Below, in pieces: positions 1 through 7,897 of a stretch of 64,000 bases of DNA (the first letter of the stretch is position 1; each line of letters starts with the position of its first letter). Origin of the DNA: Nannocystis pusilla (lineage in GTDB: Bacteria; Myxococcota_A; Polyangia; Nannocystales; Nannocystaceae); assembly GCF_026626665.1 (NCBI RefSeq), contig NZ_JAPNKE010000002.1, forward strand, positions 10,064,001-10,128,000. Direction: 5' to 3'. Position numbers and translations under genes: made by a program. The notes below the pieces were generated by a model that saw nothing but the letters and a program-made list of their open reading frames with translations, had not been told where the DNA came from and did no database searches.

Positions 1-54
1 TCCACGTTCTACACGCCGGGCGAGCGCGGCTACACCGACTACCCGCTCGAGTGA
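1..54 (+). CDS. C-terminus of a truncated unknown protein
   Basis: The window opens inside a reading frame whose last 17 residues are STFYTPGERGYTDYPLE before TGA at 52-54. The tail is rich in aromatic residues, which would suit an exported or outer-membrane protein. Too little remains to identify a family, and the gene itself lies to the left of the window. Confidence 0.4.
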   Translation, partial: STFYTPGERGYTDYPLE

Positions 55-78
55 CGGCGCGCTGAATGCCTCGATGGA

Positions 79-113
79 CATGCTCGAAGAGCATGCCCTC
101 GGGAGCATGTTCT
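79..113. repeat. Palindromic GACATG/CATGTC-family element
   Basis: The spacer between the truncated first gene and the DksA-like gene holds overlapping inverted repeats. CATGCTC at 79-85 pairs with GAGCATG at 89-95, and GCATGCCC pairs imperfectly with GGGAGCATG at 102-110. The two flanking genes converge here, so it could end transcription from both sides. It belongs to the dispersed family described in the findings. Confidence 0.7.
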
Positions 114-124
114 TGAAGACAGTT

Positions 125-520
125 TCAGCGGTAGTCGGTGAGGTGGCGGCGGCTGCGGCCGCGGGGGCTGTTGGCCTGTTCGTCCTCGCGCTGGCAGGTC
201 GCGCACAGCGTGGCGGTGGGGACCAGGAGCAGGCGGCGCTGCGCGATCGGCTCGTCGCAGGCCTCGCACAGGCCGAACTCTTCCGGGTCGTCGGCCATGC
301 GGCGGAGCGCCTGCTCGATGGCGGCCAGGGCCTCGACGCGGGCGCGGTTGCGGTTGGACGCGATGACCTGCGTCATCTCGGTCAGCGGCGCCGCGTCCTC
401 GTCGGGCTTGGTCACCACCTCTTGCTGCTCGAACTCCACCGGCACGTCGCCGCCCTTCAGCAGTTCGGCGCGGCGTTGCAAGAGGAGCGTCCGCATCGGC
501 CCGAGCTCGTCCGGCTTCAT
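125..520 (-). CDS. TraR/DksA-family zinc-finger protein
   Basis: This 131-residue protein begins MKPDELGPMRTLLLQ. It has a predicted helical N-terminal half and a C-terminal four-cysteine finger, CEAC then CATC 17 residues later, which is the C-x2-C-x17-C-x2-C spacing of the TraR/DksA family. Members bind the RNA polymerase secondary channel and modulate initiation, in some cases with ppGpp. The length is slightly below E. coli DksA (151 aa). I chose the ATG at 518-520 because the frame upstream is arginine-rich and unlike the family. It stands alone on the minus strand, convergent with the gene at the left edge. It could also be a DksA paralogue with a specialised role. Confidence 0.85.
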   Translation of the reverse strand: MKPDELGPMRTLLLQRRAELLKGGDVPVEFEQQEVVTKPDEDAAPLTEMTQVIASNRNRARVEALAAIEQALRRMADDPEEFGLCEACDEPIAQRRLLLVPTATLCATCQREDEQANSPRGRSRRHLTDYR

Positions 521-612
521 CGCCGACGCAGGATACTCGAGGCCTGGCGCGGCGGCGAGTCGCCGGCTGCCGCGGGCTTGGGGGGCCCTGGAACTGGTGT
601 AGGGTGCGGCGC

Positions 613-1811
613 ATGTACGCGCGCCCGCCCCACCCCGCAACCTCGCACCGCCTCCGCCACGCGCTCGCGTGCGGGCTCTGCACCCTTCTCGCCTGCGGCG
701 AGCCCGGCGAGGTCGCGCCGAAGACCGGCGACAAGGCGGAGAAGGCGGGCAAGGCCGACAAGCCCGCCGACGCCAGGGCGCCCGAGACGCCGGTCGACGC
801 CGAGCCGGCCGAAGAGTACGCGTGAGAGCTGCCGCAGGGCATGCGCGCGCCCGAGGTGCCGGCCGACAACCCGATGAGCGCCGCCAAGGTCGAGCTCGGC
901 CACAAGCTGTTCATGGACAAGCGGCTCAGCACGGATGGCACGCGCAGCTGCTACAGCTGCCATCAGAACGAGCTCGGCAACGCCGACGGGCGGGCCAAGG
1001 CCCTCGGCCCCGGCGACAAGGAGCTCCCGCGCAACACCCCGACGATCTGGAACGTCGCCTATCACACCGCTTATTACTGGGACGGCCGCTCGCCCACGCT
1101 CGAGAAGCAGGCGATCGGCGCGTGGAAGGGCGGCAACATGGGCGTCGGCGAGGACAAGCTGGCGGCCAAGGCGGCCGAGATCGGCGCGCTGCCGGAGTAC
1201 AAGGCCGAGTTCGCCCGCGTGTTCGCGCTGAAGGACGGCGACCCGGTGCTGCCCGAGCACGTCGCCAAGGCGCTGTCGGCCTACGAGCGCACGCTGCTGT
1301 GCGGCGGCACCGCGTGGGACAAGAACAGCATGAACGAGGCGCAGCAGCGCGGCTGGGAGCTGTTCCGCGGCAAGGGGGCGTGCACCACCTGCCACGTCGG
1401 CGACAACTTCAGCGACGACCTCTACCACAACATGGGCATCGGCCTGTCCGACGCCGGCGAGGGGACCGACAAGGGTCGCCTCGATGCCTCGAAAGATCCG
1501 GCCGACACCTACAAGTTCCGCACCCCGACCCTGCGCAACGTGACGCGGACTGCGCCCTACTTCCACGACGGCAGCGTGGCCGACCTCCGCACCGCCGTGA
1601 AGACCATGGCCGGCGGCCCGAAGCGCGAGGGCCTCGACCCCAACTACGCCGACCGCGGCCTCACCGACGCGGAGGTCGACGACCTCGTGGCCTTCCTCGG
1701 CGCGCTCGAGTGCCCGGGCTCGCTGGCGACGATCGGCGACCAGGCGGTCCCGGGCATCACCGGCCCGGCTCAGCCTGCAGCCCCGCGGCCCCGGCAGCTC
1801 CGGCCAAGTGA
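613..1811 (+). pseudogene. MauG-like di-haem cytochrome peroxidase lipoprotein, interrupted
   Basis: A lipoprotein signal (lipobox LLAC) and a Lys/Ala/Asp/Pro-rich linker lead in frame into a di-haem enzyme with CYSCH and CTTCH haem sites, WNVAYHTAYYWDGR and a VPADNPM entry motif. The family is the bacterial cytochrome c peroxidase/MauG group, periplasmic and membrane-tethered here. Two defects are visible. TGA at 823-825 replaces the codon after EEYA, where relatives normally have Trp before LP-G. A missing base near 1785 shifts the Pro/Ala tail so that the true stop is probably 1809-1811. Both could be sequencing errors. If the stop is real, the enzyme is not made unless translation restarts near 841 without a signal peptide. 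A GTG at 604 is an alternative start. Confidence 0.75.
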
Positions 1812-1831
1812 TGTGCTAGGATCGCCGCACC

Positions 1832-2077
1832 ATGCAGGTCGACATTTATTATTGCGTGCGCTGAAACTACCTGCCCCAAGCCACCGGTCTGGTGGCCGAT
1901 CTGCAGGCTCGCTTCGGCGACAGGCTCGAGTGCAAGGTCCACCGCGGCGATCGGGGCGTCTTCGACGTCGTCGTCGACGGTCAGAAGATCTTCAGCAAGG
2001 ACGCCCTCAATCGCTTCCCCAAGCGCGGCGAGGTCGGTGACCTGATCGCGGCGCGCCTCGGCGACAAGCGGCGTTGA
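1832..2077 (+). CDS. SelW-like (Rdx family) selenoprotein, CxxU
   Basis: Reading through TGA at 1862-1864 as selenocysteine gives an 81-residue protein starting MQVDIYYCVRU and continuing NYLPQATGLVADLQARFG. This matches the SelT/SelW/SelH (Rdx) thioredoxin-like fold: a beta strand, a CxxC/CxxU redox loop, then a helix beginning Y-LP-A. The later signature FDVVVDGQKIFSK with RFPKRGEV is also typical. Without readthrough the reading frame gives only ten residues. Fifteen bases after the TGA, GCCACC (1880-1885) pairs with GGTGGC (1891-1896) around the loop GGTCT, as expected for a bacterial SECIS. The gene starts 21 bases after the probable end of the MauG-like gene, so the two may be cotranscribed. 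Function is probably thiol redox; the substrate is unknown. Confidence 0.88.
1865..1896 (+). promoter_or_regulatory. Candidate bacterial SECIS element
   Basis: Immediately 3' of the in-frame TGA is a 6-bp perfect stem with a five-base loop reading GGUCU in RNA. The loop begins 21 nt after the UGA. The E. coli fdhF SECIS also presents a GGUCU loop to SelB at a similar distance (18 nt). The match is by eye; no folding was run. Confidence 0.7.
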
Positions 2078-2189
2078 TCCAGGTCTCCCGGCCGACCGGG
2101 CGCCTGGCTCCAGTGGATGCGCAGGGCGCCCGCCGGCGACGCGAGGGCGCGCTCTTGCACCGTGCGCGGACGCGCCGTAAGCATGAGTC

Positions 2190-4019
2190 ATGTCATCGGT
2201 CGCGTCGCGTTCGGCTGTCGTCGTCGTGCTCGTGTCGGGGTGTGTCGGCTACGAGCCGAGCGGCGGCGGCGACGACGACGGTCACGAGCTGACCGAAGGG
2301 ACAGGTTCGTCGAGCAGCGACGACACCGCCGGCGGGTCCGCGCCGGACGGCTGCGTCGACGCCTGCGAGGACGGCGCCGCGATGTGCGACGCGGGCGGCG
2401 TGGCCCGCTGCGCCGCCGGCGAGGACGGCTGCCGCGCGTGGGTGCCTGAAGGGCCATGTCCGGAAGGACAGGTGTGCAGCGACGGCGAGTGCAGCGCGGG
2501 CGTCGGGTTCGCGCGCGAGCCCGCGGCGTGGGCGGTGCCCGTCGGCGGGCGCGCGGGCGAGGGCTTCGCCACGCCGACGGGCCAGGCGGCGGCGATCGGC
2601 GACGACGACTGGGCGCTGCTCGACCTCGACGGCGACGGCGCGCTCGACCTCGTGCGCACCGCCGCCGCGTACCCGACCGGCGACGGCTTCGTCACGCGCA
2701 CCAAGGGTTTTCCGCTGGCCCCGTTCTGGGAGGTGCACCGCGGCGGCGGCGGCGACGGCTTCGCGGCCGCGCCCTCGGCCTGGTCGGTGCCGGTCGGCGT
2801 CGGCCTGGACGGTCGTGGCCTGGTCGCGGCGGCGGGCGAGCCGGTCGAGGTCGGCGACGTCGTGTGGGCCTTGCGCGACGTCGACGGCGACGGCCGCCCC
2901 GACCTCGTGGTCACCGGCGTGCGCGCGAGCAAGTCCGAGGTCGTCCCGCTCGGCTGGCCCGACGCGCCGCGCTGGGACGTCTACTTGAGCGACGGGTCCG
3001 GCTTCGCCGCCGAGCCGCAGGCGTGGGTCCTGCCGCCGGGCAACGACGCCGGGTTCTTCCACCACGTCGACGGCGCCCCGCTGGCCCCGAACGCGCCGGC
3101 CTGGTCGCTGCTCGACCTCGACGGCGACGGCTGGACCGACCTCGTCGTCAGCGGGCGCGTCAGCGGCCAGCGCCACGTCTCACCTGGCTTTCCGGACAGC
3201 CCGTTCTGGGAGGTCCACCGCGGCGGCGCGACCGGCTTCGACGCCCCGCTGACGGTGTGGAGCCTGCCGCCGGGCGGCGGCGCCACGACCGGGTTCGCCC
3301 GCCTGACCGGCGTCGCCGAGGCCGCGGGCGACCAGGAGTGGGCGTTGCTCGACCTCGATGGCGACCGCCGGCTCGAGCTCGTGGTCACCGGCCAGCTGGA
3401 CGACGTCGCCGCCGGCCCGGCCGCGCTCGACCTCGACGGGGCCCCGGGGTGGGCCGCCTACCCGGCCGGCGCGACCGGCTTCGAGCTGTCCTCGAGGACC
3501 GTCGCGCTCCCGCCCGCGGGCGGCGGCACCGGCGAGCGCGGCTACTACGCCGTGAGCGGCGGCCAGGACGGCGCCGGCAGCTCCAGCGCGCCGTACGACG
3601 CCACCGGCTGGGAGCTGCTCGACCTCGACGGCGACGGCCGGCTCGACCTCGTCGTCACCAACACGGCGCGGGAGATCGCCGGCGGCGTGTACAAGCGCGA
3701 GGCGCTCGGCGGCGCCGAGCCGTACTGGGACGTGTACTTGGGGACAGGTGCCGGCTTCGTCGCCGCCACCCGCTGGCCGACCCCGAGCGGCGGCTACCTC
3801 GGCCGCGGGTTCCTGTGGGGCCGCGGCCAGACCGCGGTGCCGCAGAACGAGGGCACGGTGCTGTGGCACACCGGCGACCTCGACGGCGACGGCCGCCCCG
3901 AGCTCGTGGTCACCGGCCTGGCCGCGGCCAACGGCGACGGCGCCCCGTGGAGCTGGCACGTGCCCGGCCTGGCCGAGGAGCAGCCGCGCTGGCGCGTCTA
4001 CTGGCCGGCGCGGCCGTAG
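2190..4019 (+). CDS. FG-GAP/VCBS-repeat lipoprotein
   Basis: The 609-residue protein starts with a lipoprotein signal (lipobox VSGC, Cys about residue 18), then a Ser/Asp/Gly-rich linker and a small Cys-rich module (about residues 54-100). The rest consists of at least six repeats of about 70-80 residues, each containing W-LLDLDGDG--DLVVT and FWEVHRGG. LDLDGDG is the calcium-binding FG-GAP/VCBS signature of beta-propeller surface proteins. It is probably anchored in the outer membrane and displayed outside. The Cys-rich module contains a copy of the dispersed palindrome (2455-2470), read as PCPEGQVC. The ligand is unknown. It lies 112 bases after the selenoprotein gene. Confidence 0.85.
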   Translation: MSSVASRSAVVVVLVSGCVGYEPSGGGDDDGHELTEGTGSSSSDDTAGGSAPDGCVDACEDGAAMCDAGGVARCAAGEDGCRAWVPEGPCPEGQVCSDGECSAGVGFAREPAAWAVPVGGRAGEGFATPTGQAAAIGDDDWALLDLDGDGALDLVRTAAAYPTGDGFVTRTKGFPLAPFWEVHRGGGGDGFAAAPSAWSVPVGVGLDGRGLVAAAGEPVEVGDVVWALRDVDGDGRPDLVVTGVRASKSEVVPLGWPDAPRWDVYLSDGSGFAAEPQAWVLPPGNDAGFFHHVDGAPLAPNAPAWSLLDLDGDGWTDLVVSGRVSGQRHVSPGFPDSPFWEVHRGGATGFDAPLTVWSLPPGGGATTGFARLTGVAEAAGDQEWALLDLDGDRRLELVVTGQLDDVAAGPAALDLDGAPGWAAYPAGATGFELSSRTVALPPAGGGTGERGYYAVSGGQDGAGSSSAPYDATGWELLDLDGDGRLDLVVTNTAREIAGGVYKREALGGAEPYWDVYLGTGAGFVAATRWPTPSGGYLGRGFLWGRGQTAVPQNEGTVLWHTGDLDGDGRPELVVTGLAAANGDGAPWSWHVPGLAEEQPRWRVYWPARP

Positions 4020-4023
4020 TAGC

Positions 4024-4446
4024 ATGCGCGGCGTGGTACCCGACGAACTCGTCCTCGCCGTCGAGCGCGGCTCCCTCGACACCATCGAGCAGGCGCTCGA
4101 CGCCGAGCCGGGTCTCGTCACGGCGCGCACGGGCGACGAGGACACCCTGCTGCACCTCGCCTGCTGGCAGAAGCAGACCGCGATCGCGGCGCTGCTGCTG
4201 GCCCGCGGGGCCGATCCGAACGCGCGCGGCTGCTACGGCCGCACCTCGCTGCACTACGCCGTGCACGACGGGCGCGCGGTGAGCGTCGAGCTGGTGCGCC
4301 AGCTCCTCGCCCACGGCGCCGATCCGTGGATCGCCGAGAACAACGGCTTCACCGCCGACGCCTGGGCGCGCCAGGAGATGTGGGACGAGCCCCTCGCCGC
4401 GGTGCTACGGCAGTTCGCCGCGGTGCCCCGACCGGACCGGCGCTAG
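4024..4446 (+). CDS. Ankyrin-repeat protein
   Basis: 140 residues with three to four ankyrin repeats, seen as TLLHLACWQKQTAIAALLLA, GADPNARG then SLHYAVHDG, and LLAHGADPW. There is no signal peptide, so it is probably cytoplasmic. Such proteins mediate protein-protein contacts and their sequence does not reveal the partner. The ATG at 4024 starts only five bases after the preceding stop. A GTG at 4033 would give a slightly shorter product. Confidence 0.85.
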   Translation: MRGVVPDELVLAVERGSLDTIEQALDAEPGLVTARTGDEDTLLHLACWQKQTAIAALLLARGADPNARGCYGRTSLHYAVHDGRAVSVELVRQLLAHGADPWIAENNGFTADAWARQEMWDEPLAAVLRQFAAVPRPDRR

Positions 4447-4489
4447 CGCCGCGAGGCGTTTCGAGCGGCGCTCCGGTATCCTCGCGGCG

Positions 4490-5344
4490 ATGACGACGGC
4501 GAGCGCGGGGCAGGGGGCGGCGAAGTGCTTCGGGGTGCTCGGCGATCCGGTCGCCCACTCGCGGTCGCCGGCGATGCACGCGGCCGCGTTCGCGGCGCTC
4601 GGCCTGCCGCACCGCTACCTCGCGTTTCACGTCGCCCCCGGGCGGCTGGCCGACGCGGTGCGCGGGGCCCGGGCGCTCGGCTTCGGCGGGCTCAACCTCA
4701 CCGTGCCGCACAAGCAGGCCGCGCTGGCCCTGTGCGACGACCTCGGCCCCGAGGCGCGGCGGATCGGCGCCGTCAACACCCTCGTGTTCGCGGACGGCGC
4801 GATCGTCGGCCACAACACCGACGGCCGCGGCTTCGCGGCGGCCGTCCGCCAGCTCTCTTCCAAACATGTCTTGAAGGCCATGGTCCTCGGGTCAGGCGGC
4901 GCGGCGCGGGCGGTGGTCGACGCGATCGTCGGCGAGCTGCTCGGTCCCGGAGGACATGTCGTGTGGGTCAGCCGCGATCCCGCGGCGCTGGCGGCCGAGC
5001 TGCCGGCGGGCGGGCCCGTGGTCGCTGCCGGCTGGGACGCGGTCGGCGGCGCGGGGGTCGACCTGCTGGTCAACTGCACCACCGTCGGCATGGCCCACGG
5101 GCCGACCGAGTACCCGGCGCCCGCGGCCGCGCTGGTCGCCGGTCTGGCCCCCGGGGCGCGCGTGGTCGACATCGTCTACCCGCGCCCGGCCGGCGGCCTG
5201 CTCGACCTCGCCGAGGCGGCCGGGGCCCTGGTCCAAGATGGGCTCGAGATGCTGCTGTGGCAGGGCGTGTTCGCCGAGGCGCTGTGGCTCGGCCGCTCTC
5301 TCGGGCCCGAGGTCGTCGCGGCCATGCGGGCGGCCCTGCGCTGA
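4490..5344 (+). CDS. aroE: Shikimate dehydrogenase
   Basis: AroE reduces 3-dehydroshikimate to shikimate with NADPH in the chorismate pathway. The 284-residue protein has the substrate-site motifs SRSPAMH, NLTVPHK and GAVNTLV, then NTDGRGF, the NADP-binding GSGGAARAV and the terminal DGLEMLLWQG. Length and motif order are normal, so it should be functional. Two palindrome-family fragments fall inside it, read as SSKHVLKAM (about 4857) and GGHVVWV (about 4952). It is followed by an 880-bp palindrome array before ftsZ. Confidence 0.95.
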   Translation: MTTASAGQGAAKCFGVLGDPVAHSRSPAMHAAAFAALGLPHRYLAFHVAPGRLADAVRGARALGFGGLNLTVPHKQAALALCDDLGPEARRIGAVNTLVFADGAIVGHNTDGRGFAAAVRQLSSKHVLKAMVLGSGGAARAVVDAIVGELLGPGGHVVWVSRDPAALAAELPAGGPVVAAGWDAVGGAGVDLLVNCTTVGMAHGPTEYPAPAAALVAGLAPGARVVDIVYPRPAGGLLDLAEAAGALVQDGLEMLLWQGVFAEALWLGRSLGPEVVAAMRAALR

Positions 5345-5361
5345 ATCGCGGACCTATCGCC

Positions 5362-6041
5362 GATCTGTCCCGAGGGACCGTTGGAGGGCCGGGCGGGGCG
5401 CTCGGGCCGGCGGAGAAATCGCCGATCTGTCCCGGAGGACCGATCGGCGGCGCCGATACGGGCGCTCGAGAATCGCTGGATCTGTCCCGAAGGACCGATC
5501 GACAGACGGCCGGGAATCACCGGTCTGTCCCGGAGGACCGATCGGCGGCGCCGGGGCGGAGAATCGCTGGACCCGGTCTGGGGGCTGGGGGCGGCTCACG
5601 TTCCCGGAGGCGATCTTCGATCTGTCCCCTGGGACCGATCCAGGGCGTTTTGGCCTGCAGGAGCCGGGCTGGCGGCGGGATTTGATCTGTCTCTCGGGAC
5701 CGGTCCCCGATCTGCATGCGTGGATCTGCGGCGGCCGCAATTGTCGCATCGGGGTCGGCAGGCCCGAAATTGCTCCGCCGATCGGGCTCGGGCATGGTCG
5801 CCGCGCCTGCTGCGCTCCTCGAACCTGGCCGATCGATCTGGTGCTGTGATCGGGCCTGAAAGCCTGATCACCTTTCTGTCCGTGGGGACAGCCGCCTCGG
5901 TGCGCCTCGGAGTCGTTGGCGCGTCCGATCTCCCTGAAAAACGATCGGCCTCGATCGCGTGTGATCGAGGCCCTCGAGCCGGACTCGTGGGCGGCGGGCC
6001 CGGCCGCACGTTCGGAAGGCAAAATCTGTCCCATGAGACAC
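5362..6041. repeat. Array of eight GATC-flanked TGTCC/GGACC palindromes
   Basis: The aroE-ftsZ gap contains at least eight hairpin-forming copies of GATCTGTCC-N4-GGACCGATC at about 5364, 5421, 5479, 5519, 5619, 5684, 5876 and 6026. The best copy (5421-5448) has 12-bp arms with one mismatch; the copy at 5876-5891 is CTGTCC/GGACAG with loop GTGG. Spacing is irregular, 40-190 bp. Reading frames that cross the array give repetitive Arg/Asp/Ser-rich strings and no recognisable protein. I see no gene between 5345 and 6284. Confidence 0.85.
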
Positions 6042-6133
6042 CTCGGTCGGCCGCCTGCGGTGCTGGCCGTACGCCCGATTGGACGATCTACGCGGTGAAT
6101 TTGCCGCCGCTCGGGCGCCTGGGCCTGGTTTGT

Positions 6134-6172
6134 AGGGGTATGAGTCGGACCTACATCCGACTACACACCCCT
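6134..6172 (+). other. Two-step hairpin upstream of ftsZ
   Basis: AGGGGT (6134-6139) pairs with ACCCCT (6167-6172), and inside it AGTCGG (6143-6148) pairs with CCGACT (6157-6162). An A/T-rich stretch with five T follows at about 6186-6191. It could be the end of an upstream transcript or a structured ftsZ leader. It does not resemble the TGTCC palindromes beside it. Confidence 0.45.
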
Positions 6173-6284
6173 GCGAAGAACACAAATTTTTGCAATGGGC
6201 GATCGCCTCGGATAAGTGCGTAGTTCGAGAAGCGAAGCACATGACCGTCAGGCCAGGAGCCCGGCGGGAAAGTGGGCAGGCAGT

Positions 6285-7745
6285 ATGGCGCAGTTCGAAC
6301 TCGAGGAAGTCGTTCAACAGGCGAAGATCAAGGTCATCGGCGTCGGCGGGGCTGGAGGCAACGCCGTCAATACGATGATCACGAACAAGGTCGAGGGCGT
6401 CGAGTTCTACACGGCGAACACCGACGTGCAGGCGCTCGAGAAGAGCATGGCCCAGACCGTGATCCAGCTCGGCAAGGACGTCACGCGCGGGCTCGGGGCG
6501 GGCGCCAACCCGGAGAAGGGCCGCGAGGCCGCGCTCGAGAGCGTCGACGAGATCGCCGAGGCGCTGCGCGGGGCCGACATGGTGTTCGTGACCGCCGGCA
6601 TGGGCGGCGGCACCGGCACGGGCGCCGCGCCGATCATCGCCCAGATCGCGCGGGAGATGGGCGCGCTGACCGTCGGCGTCGTCACCAAGCCGTTCCGCTT
6701 CGAGGGCAAGCGGCGCCTGCGGTTCGCCGACTCGGGCATCGAGAAGCTCGAGAAGGCCGTCGACACCCTCATCACGATCCCGAACGACCGCCTGCTGCAG
6801 GTCACCTCCTCGAACACCAGCCTGCTCGACAGCTTCCGCCTGGCCGACGAGGTGCTGCAGCACGCCACCCAGGGCGTGTCCGACCTCATCACCGTCCCGG
6901 GCATCATCAACGTCGACTTCGCCGACGTGCGCACCATCATGAGCGGCCAGGGCCGCGCGCTGATGGGCATGGGCATCGGCCACGACGAGGGTCGCGCGCT
7001 CGCGGCGGCCCAGCAGGCGATCAGCTCGCCGCTGCTCGAGGACGTCACGATCCACGGCGCCCAGGGCATCCTCATCAACATCACCGCCGGTCCCGACCTC
7101 AAGCTGCACGAGGTCGAGGAGGCCGCCTCGCTGATCCAGGAGGCCGCCCACGAGGACTGCAACATCATCTTCGGCGCCGTCATCGACCACAACATGGGCG
7201 ACGCGCTGCGCATCACCGTCATCGCCACCGGCTTCGACCGCCACGCGCCGGCCGAGGAAGAGCTCGAGCAGGTCATCCGCTCGACCATGACGACCGCCCC
7301 GGGCAAGCGCCGCTCGCAGGTCCAGGTCCCGTTCGGCATGCCGAGCGCGCAGCCCGTGCAGCAGAACCCGATGTTCGCCTCGAACCCGCCGCAGCCGCCG
7401 CCGCAGCCGCAGCAGAGCTCCAGCAGCCTGCGCCAGTCGATGGTCGAGCGCCTGAGCGTCCACGAGCGCGGCACCTCGGTGCCTGTCCCTTCGGCCAGCT
7501 CGTCGAGCATGAGCCGCTCCGGCGTGATCGGCCAGCCGAGCGCCCCCCAGGTCCACACGCCCGTCCACCCGCAGCAGCAGGTCCACCCGCAGCAGCAGGT
7601 CCACCCGCAGCAGCAGCACCCGCAGCAGCAGGTCCACCAGGGCGTGCGCCAGTCGCAGCGCATCGAGCCGCCCGCGGTCGGCAGCGACCCGAGCGAGATC
7701 CCGGCGTTCCTGCGCCGCCGCGACGAGAACGGCTTCATCCGCTGA
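6285..7745 (+). CDS. ftsZ: Cell division protein FtsZ
   Basis: FtsZ is the tubulin-like GTPase that forms the division ring. The 486-residue protein has the nucleotide motifs GVGGAGGNAVN, the tubulin signature GGGTGTGAAP and TIPNDRL. A Gln/Pro/His-rich linker with HPQQQV repeats (about residues 375-450) follows, then the C-terminal tail SEIPAFLRRRDENGFIR that binds FtsA-type partners. The start MAQFELEEV is the first ATG that fits the family; the frame is open further upstream but not conserved. It is separated from ftsQA by about 3.5 kb of unrelated genes. The linker carries a half palindrome (CTGTCCCTTCGG, about 7483). Confidence 0.97.
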   Translation: MAQFELEEVVQQAKIKVIGVGGAGGNAVNTMITNKVEGVEFYTANTDVQALEKSMAQTVIQLGKDVTRGLGAGANPEKGREAALESVDEIAEALRGADMVFVTAGMGGGTGTGAAPIIAQIAREMGALTVGVVTKPFRFEGKRRLRFADSGIEKLEKAVDTLITIPNDRLLQVTSSNTSLLDSFRLADEVLQHATQGVSDLITVPGIINVDFADVRTIMSGQGRALMGMGIGHDEGRALAAAQQAISSPLLEDVTIHGAQGILINITAGPDLKLHEVEEAASLIQEAAHEDCNIIFGAVIDHNMGDALRITVIATGFDRHAPAEEELEQVIRSTMTTAPGKRRSQVQVPFGMPSAQPVQQNPMFASNPPQPPPQPQQSSSSLRQSMVERLSVHERGTSVPVPSASSSSMSRSGVIGQPSAPQVHTPVHPQQQVHPQQQVHPQQQHPQQQVHQGVRQSQRIEPPAVGSDPSEIPAFLRRRDENGFIR

Positions 7746-7770
7746 GCGCCGGCGCGGTCGCCTGACGCGA

Positions 7771-7796
7771 GGGACATGCTCTTCGGAGCATGTCCC
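7771..7796. terminator. Perfect 11-bp hairpin with TTCG loop after ftsZ
   Basis: GGGACATGCTC (7771-7781) and GAGCATGTCCC (7786-7796) are exact complements around a TTCG loop closed by C-G, the very stable tetraloop class. TTTC follows. It sits 26 bases after the ftsZ stop and belongs to the dispersed palindrome family, so it probably ends the ftsZ transcript. Confidence 0.7.
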
Positions 7797-7842
7797 TTTC
7801 ACATGTGCGCAGCGGCCTCGTCGAGCTCGCGGGCATGGCAAG

Positions 7843-7870
7843 AGGGACATGCCCGAGCGGGCATGTCCCT
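7843..7870. terminator. Perfect 12-bp hairpin between convergent genes
   Basis: AGGGACATGCCC (7843-7854) pairs exactly with GGGCATGTCCCT (7859-7870) around GAGC. It lies 27 bases beyond the stop of the minus-strand SDR gene. With the hairpin at 7771 it gives each convergent gene one palindrome at its 3' end. Confidence 0.65.
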
Positions 7871-7897
7871 TCGCACAGCTCTCACAGTCGCTACGAT

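Noticed and set aside
823..825. Second selenocysteine codon in the MauG-like gene
   Set aside because: Relatives have Trp and not Cys at this place, and no GGUCU-type hairpin follows within 40 bases.
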